Shown: positions 8,833-18,337, counted from the stretch's first letter. The stretch is DNA of 64,000 nt from JACVRN01 sp036389255 (GCA_036389255.1 DASVQI010000023.1:124001-188000), one strand, 5' to 3'. Notes: generated from the sequence alone by a model not told the origin. Program-made: numbers and translations.

Positions 8833-10689
8833 ATGGCCCACAACACTAAAGAGAACGGCGAGGTTGTCTACCAGCGTCTTGACACAGTCGGGGACGAGGG
8901 GCCGGAGCCTGAGCGCGGGCGGGCGGATAAGAAGCCTTCGACTCCGGAGCGACAGGCCGCGCCCGCTCTGACGCCGCTCTTAGTAGGCTTCGTGCTGCTA
9001 CTCGCGCTCGTGCTGGCCCTCGGCTACCTGAGCACACGCCAGCTTAACGAGGTCAGCTATCAAGTGCTGGACATGGAGCGCACGTACGCCACCCGCCTGA
9101 GCTTTCTCTTGAAGCTGCGCGTGGCCGCCACGACTCTCAACAACGAGGCGCGCGTGCGCGCGCAGGGGCGTGCGCGCGGCGAAATCATGCCGCCCTTTGA
9201 GCTGGGGCTCAGGGGCGCTCGCACCGACATGAACAGCCTGCTGACGCAGCTTGACGGCTCGGCCTTCAACAACGAAGAGAGATGGCGAACTCTTCGTCAG
9301 GACATGGCGGCGTTTGTTAAATCAACCGAGAGCCTTGAAACCTACGAGGCCGCCGGGGACGAGAGCGGCTTCAAGAAATATCAGAAGGTAGACCTTCAGT
9401 TAAACGAGCTTCTAAATAACGCCGCGCCGGAGCAGGACGAAATTCTACGTAAGAGCGAAGCCCTGCGAGCAAGCGCTGCGCGCAAGATTCTGATTCTCAC
9501 GGCGATTTCACTGCTGATAGGCGTAGCGGTCGTCGCCGCTACTATTCGAGAAGTGCAGCGCCGCTTTAGGGAGATGCGAGAGAGCCTTGACCTTGCGCGG
9601 CGCGAGCGTCTCTTCAGCACGCAGATGCTTGAGGGAATGGTCAGCGCCATCGCGGCCATAGACGAGCATGACCGCATCAGGAGCGCCAACTCCGCCTTCT
9701 ACAAGATTTTTCCGGGCGCGAGCGTCGGCGCTTCCATTCACGACAACTTCGCTTCACCCGACGCGCTTCAGATGCTCGAAGCCGCCACGGCCTCGCAAGT
9801 CAAGGTGGCCACCTATCGCGGACGCTGGGTCTGCGGCTCTGATACTCCCGAATGCTCCAACCGCACCTTCGACGTTTACTCCTCGCCCCTGACGATTGAC
9901 GGCGGCGGCGGCCAGATAGTCACGCTCGTTGACGCGACCGAAGCCGCAGAGGCGGAAGCCGTCATGCGCAGAACGGAGTCGCTCGCCGCAGTGGGACAGG
10001 CGGCCGCGCAGGTCGCGCACGAAATCAAGAATCCTCTGGGAAGCATACGACTGGGCGTCTCCATGCTGCGCGACATGACGCAGGAGCCGGAGGCCATCAA
10101 CACTATTGATTTGGTGGAGCGCGGCATAGACCACCTCAACAAGCTGGTCGTGGATGTCACGCAGTTCTCCCGCCGCAGGGAACTGAAGCGCACCGATGTC
10201 TCGCTCTCAGACCTCCTAGACGAGAGCCTAGACCTCGTGGCAGATAGAATCAGAGAGAAGAGCACTCCGGTCGAGAGGCTCTACGCGGAGGAAACCCTTC
10301 ACGGGCACTGGGACGAAGACCAGCTAAGACAGGTCTTCGTCAACCTGCTGGCAAACGCCGTAGACGCAAGCCCCGAAAAATCGCCCGTGACCGTCTACAC
10401 GGAGCGCGCCAGAGTCAACGGCGCAGGCTCCGCCGTGGGAAACGGCAGCCGTAAACAACTGGCGCACGCGGCGCTTGCGCGCATACGCATAGAAGACCGC
10501 GGAGTCGGTATGGACGACAAGACCAGCGCCCGCATCTTCGAGCCCTTCTTCACTACCAAAAAGCGCGGCACGGGGCTGGGCCTCGCAATCGTCAAGCAGA
10601 TTATAGAGCAGCACGGCGGCACAATCTCTGTAGACAGCCGCAAGGACGAAGGCACGCGCTTTACGATTGACCTGCCGCTCGCAAGCTGA
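8833..10689 (+). CDS. Membrane sensor histidine kinase (PAS-HisKA-HATPase, NtrB-like)
   Basis: 618 residues. A charged cytoplasmic tail is followed by a membrane segment (about 46-66), a periplasmic helical sensor region (about 67-215), a second membrane segment (about 217-237), a PAS-type domain (about 260-375), the phosphoacceptor block AHEIKNPLG with His396, and an ATP-binding domain with N box NLLANAVDAS, G1 DRGVGMDD, F box FEPFFTTK and G2 GTGLGLAIVK. It should autophosphorylate on His396 in response to an extracytoplasmic or PAS-bound signal. No response regulator is adjacent, so its partner is elsewhere. Two cysteines (VCGSDTPEC) in the PAS region could be redox-active, which is speculative. 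Confidence 0.93.
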   Translation: MAHNTKENGEVVYQRLDTVGDEGPEPERGRADKKPSTPERQAAPALTPLLVGFVLLLALVLALGYLSTRQLNEVSYQVLDMERTYATRLSFLLKLRVAATTLNNEARVRAQGRARGEIMPPFELGLRGARTDMNSLLTQLDGSAFNNEERWRTLRQDMAAFVKSTESLETYEAAGDESGFKKYQKVDLQLNELLNNAAPEQDEILRKSEALRASAARKILILTAISLLIGVAVVAATIREVQRRFREMRESLDLARRERLFSTQMLEGMVSAIAAIDEHDRIRSANSAFYKIFPGASVGASIHDNFASPDALQMLEAATASQVKVATYRGRWVCGSDTPECSNRTFDVYSSPLTIDGGGGQIVTLVDATEAAEAEAVMRRTESLAAVGQAAAQVAHEIKNPLGSIRLGVSMLRDMTQEPEAINTIDLVERGIDHLNKLVVDVTQFSRRRELKRTDVSLSDLLDESLDLVADRIREKSTPVERLYAEETLHGHWDEDQLRQVFVNLLANAVDASPEKSPVTVYTERARVNGAGSAVGNGSRKQLAHAALARIRIEDRGVGMDDKTSARIFEPFFTTKKRGTGLGLAIVKQIIEQHGGTISVDSRKDEGTRFTIDLPLAS

Positions 10690-10747
10690 TTATCAAGCTC
10701 TTCTACTTTTCGGCAATCCGAGCTTTTCGCGCAGCAGGAGGACACGG

Positions 10748-11521
10748 ATGTTAAAGAGAATCATCCTTTATCTTCTAACCGTTCTGGCCCTGATAGTAAT
10801 CCCATATAATTCCGCGCGCGGACAGAACGAGAAGAAGAACGCCTACGGCCTTCTGGTGGATAATACTGCCTCATTGGAAAGCCAGTTCGCGCACGTGAAG
10901 GAGCTATCGCTTGAGGTTGTGAAACGCATTGAGGGGCGCGGCCCCGTCTCTTTATTCAGTTTCATAACGATGCCCTACAGGGTGAGAGGTGCCCCGTGGC
11001 CGCCGGGCTCGGAACTTGAGAGTCGAGCCTCGACAAAAGTCACTACGGGAGTTGACCGGAGCGAAGACCGGGATGAGTTAGCTGATTATATTAACGGCCT
11101 CACAGTGGTTAAAGGTCAAACCCAGCTCTTCGATGCTATTCGCTCGATGGCAGACGAGCTGAATTCCAACGTAGATTCCGACGAGGACTCTTATAAAGAC
11201 AAAATAATTATCCTGATAACGGACGGCGACCAGAATACACAGATGGACGACCAGTTTGTTTCATATCCTGATGAAAGAAACGTAAGGAAAAAGCAGATTG
11301 AGCAGCTCATTAAGGAGGTCAAGCAAAGCGGGATTAAAGTTTACGCCGTCGGACTGCTCGGAGGCTTAGACGCGTATGGCGGCTTCAGCGAGATGACACA
11401 AAAGGAGCGAGCCGAATCTTTTCTCAAGAAGATTACTAAAGAGACAGGCGGAAAAGCCGTCATTTCAATGTCAGGCAAGGTTAATATAAACAAGGCCATG
11501 AACGAGCTTTTCGCCAAATAA
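10748..11521 (+). CDS. Secreted von Willebrand factor A-domain protein
   Basis: The ATG at 10748 follows GCAGGAGGA at good spacing and starts a signal peptide (MLKRIILYLLTVLALIVI...ARG), giving 257 residues. The body is one VWA domain: the metal-site motif reads VDNTASLES (DxTxS), the metal-site threonine lies in KGQTQLFDAI, and the second aspartate in ILITDGDQN. VWFA-related Ca-activated-type secreted proteins of this build (GLLVDNTASL...) are common in Acidobacteriota and bind partners through the metal site. The gene ends 5 bases from the convergent hemL stop with no terminator hairpin between them, so the two transcripts probably overlap at their ends. Confidence 0.85.
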   Translation: MLKRIILYLLTVLALIVIPYNSARGQNEKKNAYGLLVDNTASLESQFAHVKELSLEVVKRIEGRGPVSLFSFITMPYRVRGAPWPPGSELESRASTKVTTGVDRSEDRDELADYINGLTVVKGQTQLFDAIRSMADELNSNVDSDEDSYKDKIIILITDGDQNTQMDDQFVSYPDERNVRKKQIEQLIKEVKQSGIKVYAVGLLGGLDAYGGFSEMTQKERAESFLKKITKETGGKAVISMSGKVNINKAMNELFAK

Positions 11522-11526
11522 AGAAT

Positions 11527-12837
11527 CTATAAATCCGCCACTTTTCTGAAAGCCTTTCGACCGGCCTCAATCGTCCTCTGAATCAGCTCGTCCGTGTGCG
11601 CGGCGCTGATGAAAGCCGCCTCGAATTGAGATGGCGCGAGATAGACGCCTTCCTCCAGCATCGCGTGAAAGAACCTGCCGTAAAGCTCCCGGTTGCTTCG
11701 CGCGGCGGTAGCCCAATCAGTGACAGGCTCGTCCGTGAAGAATGAAGTCCACATTGAGCCAACGCGATTGGTCACGGTCTGTAATCCTGCTTCCCGCGCC
11801 GCTTCCGCTAACCCGGCGCAGAGACGCTGGCCCGCACTCTCAAGCCGTTGATAGATAGAGTTGTCGCGCAGACGGCGAAGCGTGGTGAGCCCTGCCGTCA
11901 TCGCCAAGGGATTACCGGAGAGAGTGCCCGCCTGATAGATGTTTCCGGCGGGCGCTATGTTATTCATGATGTCGCGGCTCGCGCCGTAGGCTCCTACGGG
12001 AAGACCGCCGCCAATAATCTTGCCCATCGTTGTGATGTCGGGCATCACACCATAAAGCTCCTGCGCGCCGCCGCGTGCGAGCCGAAAGCCTGTCATTACC
12101 TCGTCAAAGATTAGAAGCGCGCCCCGCGCCCGTGTAATCTCGCGCACCCTCTGCAAGTAGCCTTCAAGCGGGGGCACGCAGCCCATATTGCCAACCACGG
12201 GCTCAATGATGACTGCGGCTATGTCTTCATGCTCATCAAAGACGCGCTCCAAGGCTTCCGTGTCGTTGAAGGCGACGGTGATGGTGTTTTGTGCAAGCGA
12301 GTCTGGAACGCCGGGACTGTCCGGCAAGCCCAAAGTGGCTACGCCGGAGCCGGCTTTGACCAGCAGGCTATCGCCGTGGCCGTGATAACAGCCCTCGAAC
12401 TTCAAGAGCTTGTTGCGCCCCGTTACGCCGCGAGCAAGTCGTATGGCAGACATGGTGGCTTCCGTGCCGCTATTGACCATGCGAACCATCTCGACAGACG
12501 GGACGGCGGCCGTTATCTCTTCGGCCATCAAAACTTCAAGCTCAGTCGGTGCGCCGTAGCTCGTCCCTCGCGTCAGAGCATCCTTGAGAGCCTCCAGCAC
12601 TTCTTCATCCGCGTGCCCTAGAATCATAGGCCCCCATGAGCCCACGTAATCAATGTAGATGTTGCCGTCAACGTCCGTCATCTGTGCGCCGCGAGCGCTC
12701 TTAATGAAACGGGGCGTGCCGCCGACTCCGCGAAACGCGCGCACGGGTGAATTAACTCCGCCCGGCATCAACTCGACAGCGCGAGCAAACAACTCCTCAG
12801 AGCGCGCTCTGCGCTCATCTCTTTGTGCTGAACTCAT
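11527..12837 (-). CDS. hemL: Glutamate-1-semialdehyde 2,1-aminomutase
   Basis: PLP enzyme making 5-aminolevulinate from glutamate-1-semialdehyde in the C5 route of tetrapyrrole synthesis. 436 residues, family length, from the ATG at 12837; the open frame upstream reads through a hairpin and is not coding. Typical blocks: MPGGVNSPVRAF, VNSGTEATMSAIRLAR, GCYHGHGD, IFDEVMTGFR, and TMGKIIGGGLP with the PLP lysine at 273. It stands apart from the heme operon at 39-44 kb, though both should serve the same pathway. No ribosome site is obvious. Confidence 0.96.
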   Translation of the reverse strand: MSSAQRDERRARSEELFARAVELMPGGVNSPVRAFRGVGGTPRFIKSARGAQMTDVDGNIYIDYVGSWGPMILGHADEEVLEALKDALTRGTSYGAPTELEVLMAEEITAAVPSVEMVRMVNSGTEATMSAIRLARGVTGRNKLLKFEGCYHGHGDSLLVKAGSGVATLGLPDSPGVPDSLAQNTITVAFNDTEALERVFDEHEDIAAVIIEPVVGNMGCVPPLEGYLQRVREITRARGALLIFDEVMTGFRLARGGAQELYGVMPDITTMGKIIGGGLPVGAYGASRDIMNNIAPAGNIYQAGTLSGNPLAMTAGLTTLRRLRDNSIYQRLESAGQRLCAGLAEAAREAGLQTVTNRVGSMWTSFFTDEPVTDWATAARSNRELYGRFFHAMLEEGVYLAPSQFEAAFISAAHTDELIQRTIEAGRKAFRKVADL

Positions 12838-12877
12838 AGGCGCATTGTAAGACGAAGAAGGGAAAAGTAAAAACAGA

Positions 12878-12932
12878 TGCCGGGTGAGGGGGAAAGAAAG
12901 ACAAATAGTTTTTCTTTCCCCGCCACCCGGCA
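12878..12932 (-). terminator. Long hairpin, TGCCGGGTG word family
   Basis: Arms 12878-12899 and 12911-12932 pair at 20 of 22 bases around an 11-base loop. It lies between the minus-strand BON-LysM gene and hemL, so it can end the upstream transcript or structure the hemL leader. The GCCGGGTG word recurs at 33305-33405. Confidence 0.65.
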
Positions 12933-12953
12933 CCTGACTCCTGACACGCGTTC

Positions 12954-13430
12954 TTACTTCTTCGGCACGTTCAGAACGTCGCCGGGGTGTATGACTGAAT
13001 CCGGCGACTGCATCTTGTCGCGGTTGGCGTAGAAGATTTTCATATATTCGTTGCCGTCGCCATAGTGGTTCTTGGCAATCTTCCAGAGCGAGTCGCCAGC
13101 CTTGACCGTGTAACTCTCCACGTCGTTGTTTTGGCCGCCATGCTGAGCGTTCTGGTCTACGCTGAGTTCCACAGTGATGTCCTGATAGTTGGAGTCAACG
13201 AGCTTGATTTGATCCCACACCTGATTGCTGACATCATCGCTCGGTGAAACGCCGCGAATGAAGAGCTTGTCGTTCTCGACGTGCAGGTTCTGAACCTGAA
13301 CGCCCTTTTGGTCTATGAAGCTTAGAACGCTGCGATATTTGTTCTTGAGGTCTTCAAAGCGCTGATTTGTGTCCGGCGCAGCCTGCGCGGCTGCCGCGCC
13401 ACTTCCGAACATCTTGTCGAATAAGCCCAT
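12954..13430 (-). CDS. BON-LysM protein (Kbp/YgaU-like)
   Basis: 158 residues with no signal peptide, starting MGLFDKMFG as do members of this family. A BON-like alpha/beta domain spans roughly residues 40-100 (FIDQKGVQVQNLHVENDKLFIRG) and a C-terminal LysM follows (SYTVKAGDSLWKIAKNHYG ... IHPGDVLNVP). The E. coli relative Kbp is a cytoplasmic potassium sensor, and others may bind peptidoglycan; which applies here is open. The start is supported by ACAGGAGAAAAG eight bases upstream. Single gene, followed by a long hairpin. Confidence 0.88.
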   Translation of the reverse strand: MGLFDKMFGSGAAAAQAAPDTNQRFEDLKNKYRSVLSFIDQKGVQVQNLHVENDKLFIRGVSPSDDVSNQVWDQIKLVDSNYQDITVELSVDQNAQHGGQNNDVESYTVKAGDSLWKIAKNHYGDGNEYMKIFYANRDKMQSPDSVIHPGDVLNVPKK

Positions 13431-13641
13431 ACTTCTTTTCTCCTGTCAAAAGATGAATGTTAGCCTGCCCGTCGAGTCGTGCAGGCTCTTAGCAGGGGAA
13501 CCCGTAGTGATGATTTGGCAAGGAGTGTACCAGCCCGAATTAAGGCGTATTTGCCCGGAAATTCAAGCTCTGATGTTTGTAAACAGTTCGACGGAACGTC
13601 ACTTTGATACAGTCGGATTTAAGTGGCAAAGCGATTTTGAG

Positions 13642-14826
13642 CTACCCGAAGATGCTGCGCCATTGACGCTCAATGGAGCTGCCGAAGAGAAAGGCGCTCA
13701 GGCTCGGCTGCTCGTGCGAGCGGTCGTAACCGACCAGCTCGACATAGGCGCGGCCTTCCGACTGCTCGTTGCCGTGCCTGCCGTGAACGCTGCAAGCTCC
13801 TTCCCAGTAAACAATCATCGTAGTGCCCCGCGTATCAAGCTCCTGATTCTGCATGACCGGAGTAATGGTGACATCAACGCCGAAGCGCGGCACGCGCAGC
13901 CGCCAGCCGCTAGGATAGACGGCTTCAGTGTGCGGGCTTCGCCATTCTCCCGTCACTTCCAGCACGAAATCTTCTCGCTTGAGATGCGTCCACGCGCCCG
14001 ACGCGTCCACGTAGGTTCCACTGGAAAAGGGCGAGGCCGCCCCATGCGCGTCGCGTATGTGATAGACCATCACTTCCGCACCCGTGGAGAGTTGAAGACT
14101 GAACCAGTCCCAGCCCTTCTGATTCTTGGTAGTGCGCCATGTGCCGAACTCCCTGTCCATCCAAGCGCTGCCCGTGAAGCTCTCCGTCTCCCCGTGCCAC
14201 GTGATGCGCCCTTCAGCATGAAAGCGCGTGAAAGAGAAGTAACGCGAAGCTTCGCCCTCATCCTTGAAGCTCACGCCTCTCTGCTCGTGCCCGTTCAGGA
14301 CGGGAAGCTTCTCGCTCCTGAGCTTCGCTTCAAAAATCAGGTCGTCGCCCATAGTCGCGCGAAGAATATGCGTGCCCTCAGCCTCTCGCACAGTCCATTT
14401 CCCCAGCCGCAGGTAGTACTTGTCCTCGCTCGCACGCGCAGGCAGGTCGAAGATGCCGCCGGTGCTCTTAAGGTGCTCGTAGCGAAACTGCGAGCGGGAT
14501 TCATCCGTGATAGCGAAGTGAGCCAGATAGAGCGGGTTGGCAATCAACCGCAGAGGCACGACGCCGAAGCGGTCAAGGTCTGTACGCCGTTTGAAGAAGA
14601 CCAACTCGAAGCCGAAGCGGCGTCCGCCGGAGGTTTGCATGTGGCCAGTGTAATACCACCACTCCGTCTGTGACTCGCTGTGCGCGTAAAGGTCTCTGGG
14701 AAGCTCGACGCCCCTGTGTTCCGTGCCATCTCGCAAGGTAGAAGCTGGCCCCGAAACTACGTCCGCAATCTGTTCAAGCACGCTCGCCGCGAACTGCTCA
14801 AGCGGCTCTATGAAATTAGTGCTCAT
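13642..14826 (-). CDS. CrtC/AttH-like lipocalin-fold protein
   Basis: 394 residues, no signal peptide. TEWWYYTGHM near residue 55 and WMDREFG with WDWFSLQLS near 225-250 are the hallmark blocks of the AttH/carotenoid 1,2-hydratase (CrtC) superfamily, two joined lipocalin-like barrels. True CrtC adds water to carotenoid ends, but most family members have no known role, and no carotenoid gene is nearby, so the function stays open. The C-terminal EGRAYVELVGYDRS block is also typical. AGGAAG sits at good distance before the ATG at 14826. A 434-codon open frame on the other strand is a shadow. Confidence 0.85.
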   Translation of the reverse strand: MSTNFIEPLEQFAASVLEQIADVVSGPASTLRDGTEHRGVELPRDLYAHSESQTEWWYYTGHMQTSGGRRFGFELVFFKRRTDLDRFGVVPLRLIANPLYLAHFAITDESRSQFRYEHLKSTGGIFDLPARASEDKYYLRLGKWTVREAEGTHILRATMGDDLIFEAKLRSEKLPVLNGHEQRGVSFKDEGEASRYFSFTRFHAEGRITWHGETESFTGSAWMDREFGTWRTTKNQKGWDWFSLQLSTGAEVMVYHIRDAHGAASPFSSGTYVDASGAWTHLKREDFVLEVTGEWRSPHTEAVYPSGWRLRVPRFGVDVTITPVMQNQELDTRGTTMIVYWEGACSVHGRHGNEQSEGRAYVELVGYDRSHEQPSLSAFLFGSSIERQWRSIFG

Positions 14827-14923
14827 ATGAAATCTTCCTGAAGCTCAAGCTAAAACAGCCAAGCTACACAACTGCTTTAACGAAAGTGTGACGATTGAAT
14901 ATTGAAAGAAGAGCAGCTTTTAT

Positions 14924-16369
14924 CTACGCCGGATTCACTATCTTTGGCTCGACGGTGATGGAGCGGAAGCTGGAGATGCGCACCAGACCGGGCGCAGCGC
15001 CCTTCGGCTTGGAGAGAAATTTGCGCTGCGTGTAATGGATTGTGACTTTTGCGTCGTTGCGTGCCTGGCTGAAATGCGCCGCGAGCTGAGCGGCCTCAAC
15101 CAGCGTGCGGTGCGGAATCTCCGCCCGCGTAGGATTGCGCACGACTACGTGCGAGCCGGGATAGTCTGCGGCATGAAGCCACAGGTCGTTTGGCTTGGCA
15201 ACGCGAAACGTCAGGTTGTCATTATCGCGCGCGGCCCGCCCGACCAGAATCTCGTAGCCGTCCGAAGAGGTGTAACGCCGAGCGCCCGGAACCTGCTCCG
15301 GCTGCTTCTTCTTCTGAGACTGAGAAGCGGAGGCTTTGCCTTCCGGCCCGGCATTGAAAGCATCAAGAGCGCTGCGGTCACGCGAAAGGATAAAGCCTTC
15401 AAGCTCCTCTCTTTCGGCTTCGAGCCTCTTCAGCTCCTTCTCAATGACTGATAGCCGCTCGGCTATCTCACGGCTGGCGCGCCGGGCCTTGGTGTAGCGG
15501 GCAAAGCGGCGCGCGGCCTCCTCCTGTAAAGAACTGTTCTCATCAACCTCCAACTCTATCTCAGGCGAGCCTTCGGCATAGTAGTCCTTGACGACGACCT
15601 TGCCCGCCCGGCGCTCGGCTGTGGCCAGATTGGCAAGCAGCAGGTCGCCCGTGCGCTTGTGCTCCTCTGCGTCGCCGTGCGCCTTCAGGTCTTCCTCCAG
15701 ATGTCGCTTGAGCTTCCGGCGCTGAGTTATCTCTTTATTCAGGCGCGAGCGCTCGCGCGCAGCCTGAGCCTCGAAAGCACGCTTCGCTTCAAGCTCAAGG
15801 TAATAATTGTCTGCGGCTTCCGACAGGGTTGCGTATGGCCCGCGCTCCAGAACTGTCTTCGATGTCCGAGACGTTGCTTGAGCGGGCGGCGGCGCGTAAG
15901 GCTCTCCCGCCTGCTGCCCTTCGCCTTGAAGCGAGCGCAGCGTGTCTATTATGTAGCCGTGCTCGTTAAGCAGCAGCAGATTCGCCGCGCGTCCCGTTAG
16001 CTGCGCGACGAGCGTCCGCCCCTGTATGTTTCCGACCGCGTCTCTGCCCCTGAAAGAGAAGCGCACGATGCGGTCTGACTCGTCCTTAGTGACGGCAACA
16101 AGCTCTGCCCCGCTCAAATGTTTTCTGAGCGCGAGCACGAAAGAGAAGGGCTGTAGTGACTGCTTCTCAAGGTCGCGCACGCGCCGCTCTATGAGATAGA
16201 GGCGCGGGGCGAGGCCCGGGTCAACGCTCAGGAAGAGATATCGTCCGTCGCTCAGGCGAAAATCCACGGCGAGCGAGGTGCGCGACAGTTGAAACACCTT
16301 GCCCATGATGCGCCCTGAAAGTAGCGGCGCAATCTCTTCCACAATCGCCCTGATGGTTTCGTCGTTCAT
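14924..16369 (-). CDS. rqcH: NFACT family protein, Rqc2 homolog RqcH
   Basis: Ribosome-associated quality control factor: in Bacillus, RqcH binds stalled large subunits and adds C-terminal alanine tails that mark the chain for decay. 481 residues from the ATG at 16369. NFACT-N spans about 1-170 (LLSGRIMGKVFQLSR, VDPGLAPRLYL), then a helical/coiled-coil middle (about 190-340, rich in Arg/Glu/Lys), then NFACT-R (about 365-470) with PNDLWLHAADYPGSHVVVRN. Older annotations call this a fibronectin-binding protein. The frame reads 14 codons further up but without family match. A typical hairpin terminator for the upstream gene lies just before it. Confidence 0.9.
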   Translation of the reverse strand: MNDETIRAIVEEIAPLLSGRIMGKVFQLSRTSLAVDFRLSDGRYLFLSVDPGLAPRLYLIERRVRDLEKQSLQPFSFVLALRKHLSGAELVAVTKDESDRIVRFSFRGRDAVGNIQGRTLVAQLTGRAANLLLLNEHGYIIDTLRSLQGEGQQAGEPYAPPPAQATSRTSKTVLERGPYATLSEAADNYYLELEAKRAFEAQAARERSRLNKEITQRRKLKRHLEEDLKAHGDAEEHKRTGDLLLANLATAERRAGKVVVKDYYAEGSPEIELEVDENSSLQEEAARRFARYTKARRASREIAERLSVIEKELKRLEAEREELEGFILSRDRSALDAFNAGPEGKASASQSQKKKQPEQVPGARRYTSSDGYEILVGRAARDNDNLTFRVAKPNDLWLHAADYPGSHVVVRNPTRAEIPHRTLVEAAQLAAHFSQARNDAKVTIHYTQRKFLSKPKGAAPGLVRISSFRSITVEPKIVNPA

Positions 16370-16413
16370 GAAATACACGCCAAAGCTAACAGACTTTTGC
16401 CGTACGAACAAAA

Positions 16414-16443
16414 AGGCCCCGCTTCACATTCGAAGCAGAGCCT
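16414..16443 (-). terminator. Rho-independent terminator
   Basis: Arms 16414-16425 and 16432-16443 pair at 10 of 12 bases with a six-base loop; read on the minus strand the stem is followed by CCTTTTTG. It ends the transcript of the RDD gene before rqcH. Confidence 0.8.
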
Positions 16444-16470
16444 CTTTCTTCTTTATGACTCTTTAGTCTT

Positions 16471-17625
16471 CTATTCCTGCACAACCGCCGTGCGTGAGAA
16501 ATGGTCGTGCGCGGTGCGGCCTTCTGCGTCAAAGAGCGCGTAGATTATCCCTAGGCCGAGCGCCCCGAGCGAAATCATGTAAAGAAGCGCACGCAGCACA
16601 GACTGTTTAGTCGTGGGCTGCAAGCCAGTGTCCGCGTCAACCGCTCGCAGAGAGAGAAGCGACATTCCCCACGTGCGCCCTGCAAGCGCAGTCGAGGCCG
16701 TCAGGTATAGAAACATCACTACCAGCACGATTGCTCCCATGGAGCCGGCCACGCGCGGGTCTGTCCAGTTGCCGTTGGTCAACTCTATGACGGCTGCGAA
16801 GGGCGAAGAGGCAAAGGCAACTACAAGGAAGTCTATCGCGCTCGCCGTCAGCCGGGCTACAACAGGCGCGCGGTCATCAAACACATCCTCGTGTATGTCT
16901 TCGCTGGCGGCGGCTTCCGCTTCAAGCTGAGCGAGCGTGGCGTCGTCTATGACAACTTCGACGGCTCGCTTAGGCTCAGGCTTAGGCTCTTCTTTCACGG
17001 GCGCGGGCACAACGACCAGATTGCGCGCAGGAGCAGCCTCGGCCGGCTTCGGTGCCGTCACAAGCTCCGCTTGCGGAGCAAGAAGCACGGAATTAATCTC
17101 TTCCTGATAGTGCTCTTCGGCTACGCGCGCAACGGCAGCGCCCCCGCCCCGCGAGCGCGAAACGGGCGGTATGGATTGCGACTGACGCGCGCGCTCGATT
17201 CTGCGCAAAGCTGCCACGACAATCGGATTCATCTCGGGCGCGGGCTGCGGCGGCACAAGCCCTAGCGGCGGAGTGTTCGTCTCAGTGCTTACAGGCGGCG
17301 CAACCGGCGCGGGAGCCATGGCGACTTCTTCGACTTCGCGCGCAGCCTCGCGCGCTCTACGCTCCTGAATCTCACGCACGCGCTCGCTCAACTGCTTGCG
17401 CCATTGCGGCATGGAGCGCGCGCCCGGAAACTCTATCAGCGTAGAAGCAGTTGTCGTTGCTTCCGCAGTCTTGTTGTCATCTGCGTTGACAGGCTGCGTT
17501 GCCGTCTCGGGGGAAGAAGGGATTTCCATCTTGGTTTCGGGTGCTGGAACCTGTGCTGGCGTTTTGCACCGTGGGCAATTATCCAGCCCGTTTGAATATA
17601 CGGCGCGACACGCGGGACACTGCAT
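16471..17625 (-). CDS. Zinc-ribbon RDD-family membrane protein
   Basis: 384 residues. The N-terminus is a short zinc ribbon (MQCPACRAVYSNGLDNCPRC, four cysteines in two CPxC pairs). A long Pro/Ala/Glu-rich, presumably disordered cytoplasmic linker (about 25-240) follows, then an RDD domain: RLTASAIDFLVV with the Arg and Asp, a second membrane span (GSMGAIVLVVMFLYLTAS), and a third (LLYMISLGALGLGIIYALF). RDD proteins are small membrane proteins, some proposed as transporters; here the substrate is unknown. The zinc ribbon suggests a soluble partner or sensing role, which is inference. Confidence 0.87.
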   Translation of the reverse strand: MQCPACRAVYSNGLDNCPRCKTPAQVPAPETKMEIPSSPETATQPVNADDNKTAEATTTASTLIEFPGARSMPQWRKQLSERVREIQERRAREAAREVEEVAMAPAPVAPPVSTETNTPPLGLVPPQPAPEMNPIVVAALRRIERARQSQSIPPVSRSRGGGAAVARVAEEHYQEEINSVLLAPQAELVTAPKPAEAAPARNLVVVPAPVKEEPKPEPKRAVEVVIDDATLAQLEAEAAASEDIHEDVFDDRAPVVARLTASAIDFLVVAFASSPFAAVIELTNGNWTDPRVAGSMGAIVLVVMFLYLTASTALAGRTWGMSLLSLRAVDADTGLQPTTKQSVLRALLYMISLGALGLGIIYALFDAEGRTAHDHFSRTAVVQE

Positions 17626-17821
17626 AACGAAGGGGCCTCCGTTTCGGAAAAAGCTGCTACAAGAGTTAAGTCAATTAGGCGACGGGTTCGAGAGCAAGAA
17701 TAAGCCCGCGCCCTTCTGTGGAGTCGCGCGGATACTATCATGCACTACTTTAAGTCGTCAATCAGAAAATATACTAGCTACTGTATTTGAACACTCTGCA
17801 CACACAAGATAAAGGCAGTGG

Positions 17822-17897
17822 AGAAGGCCGCAGTGCCGCGATGATGAATTAAAGAACATACTTCTTTTCATTCATCATCGCGGCACTACGGCCTTCT
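17822..17897. terminator. 28-bp near-perfect inverted repeat
   Basis: Arms 17822-17849 and 17870-17897 pair at 27 of 28 bases. It ends 8 bases from the stop of the minus-strand DUF2203 gene and fills the gap of about 280 bases before the RDD gene start. It probably ends the DUF2203 transcript. Its arm word (AAGGCCG.AGTGCCGCGATGATGAAT) is unlike the others in this window. Confidence 0.75.
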
Positions 17898-17904
17898 GCA
17901 TTTT

Positions 17905-18282
17905 TTAGAGTGGTTGGCGTCCGGCAAAGCCAGCGTCTACGTCGTGCCACCACTGGACTTCGTCGCCTTCGCCTAGCTGCCAGCAGAGCAGGACTACGCG
18001 ACCGTCGCGCAGCGAAGGAAAGTCTATTAGGCCGCGCGAGTAATCCTTCATTTGAATGCCCATTGATTCCAACTCGCCAGTGCTGTCGGCCAGTTTGGTG
18101 AGAATAGCCACGTAACCGGGGCCTTCCGGCATACCGCCTCCGCCATTTTCCGCGCCCTCGGCGGCATACCTCGCAGTCGCTTGAAACGAGAGCAGGCGAT
18201 TATGCTGGCGCTGGATGGACTCCACTATGCGCCTCACGCTGGGAATCAGGGCATTGGCCTCTTCCACGCTGAAGATTTTCAT
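17905..18282 (-). CDS. DUF2203 family protein
   Basis: 125 residues from the ATG at 18282, which begins MKIFSVEEANALIPSVRRI, the usual family start; the 17 codons open upstream match a repeat-like stretch and are rejected. The pattern, a helical N-terminal half with a ...GLIDFPSLRDGRVVLLCWQLGE end and a Trp-rich VQWWHDVDAGFAGRQPL tail, matches DUF2203. The role of the family is unknown. It follows the NYN-domain gene on the same strand, 55 bases apart, and they may share a transcript. Confidence 0.85.
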   Translation of the reverse strand: MKIFSVEEANALIPSVRRIVESIQRQHNRLLSFQATARYAAEGAENGGGGMPEGPGYVAILTKLADSTGELESMGIQMKDYSRGLIDFPSLRDGRVVLLCWQLGEGDEVQWWHDVDAGFAGRQPL

Positions 18283-18337
18283 AAGAGGGGTGACGGGGTT
18301 TGGTAAAAGAAAGTCCCCGGCACATGACTCCAACTTT

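Noticed and set aside
13369..14673. 434-codon plus-strand ORF
   Set aside because: Antisense to the CrtC/AttH-like gene, which has recognisable family motifs; a codon-bias shadow in GC-rich DNA.
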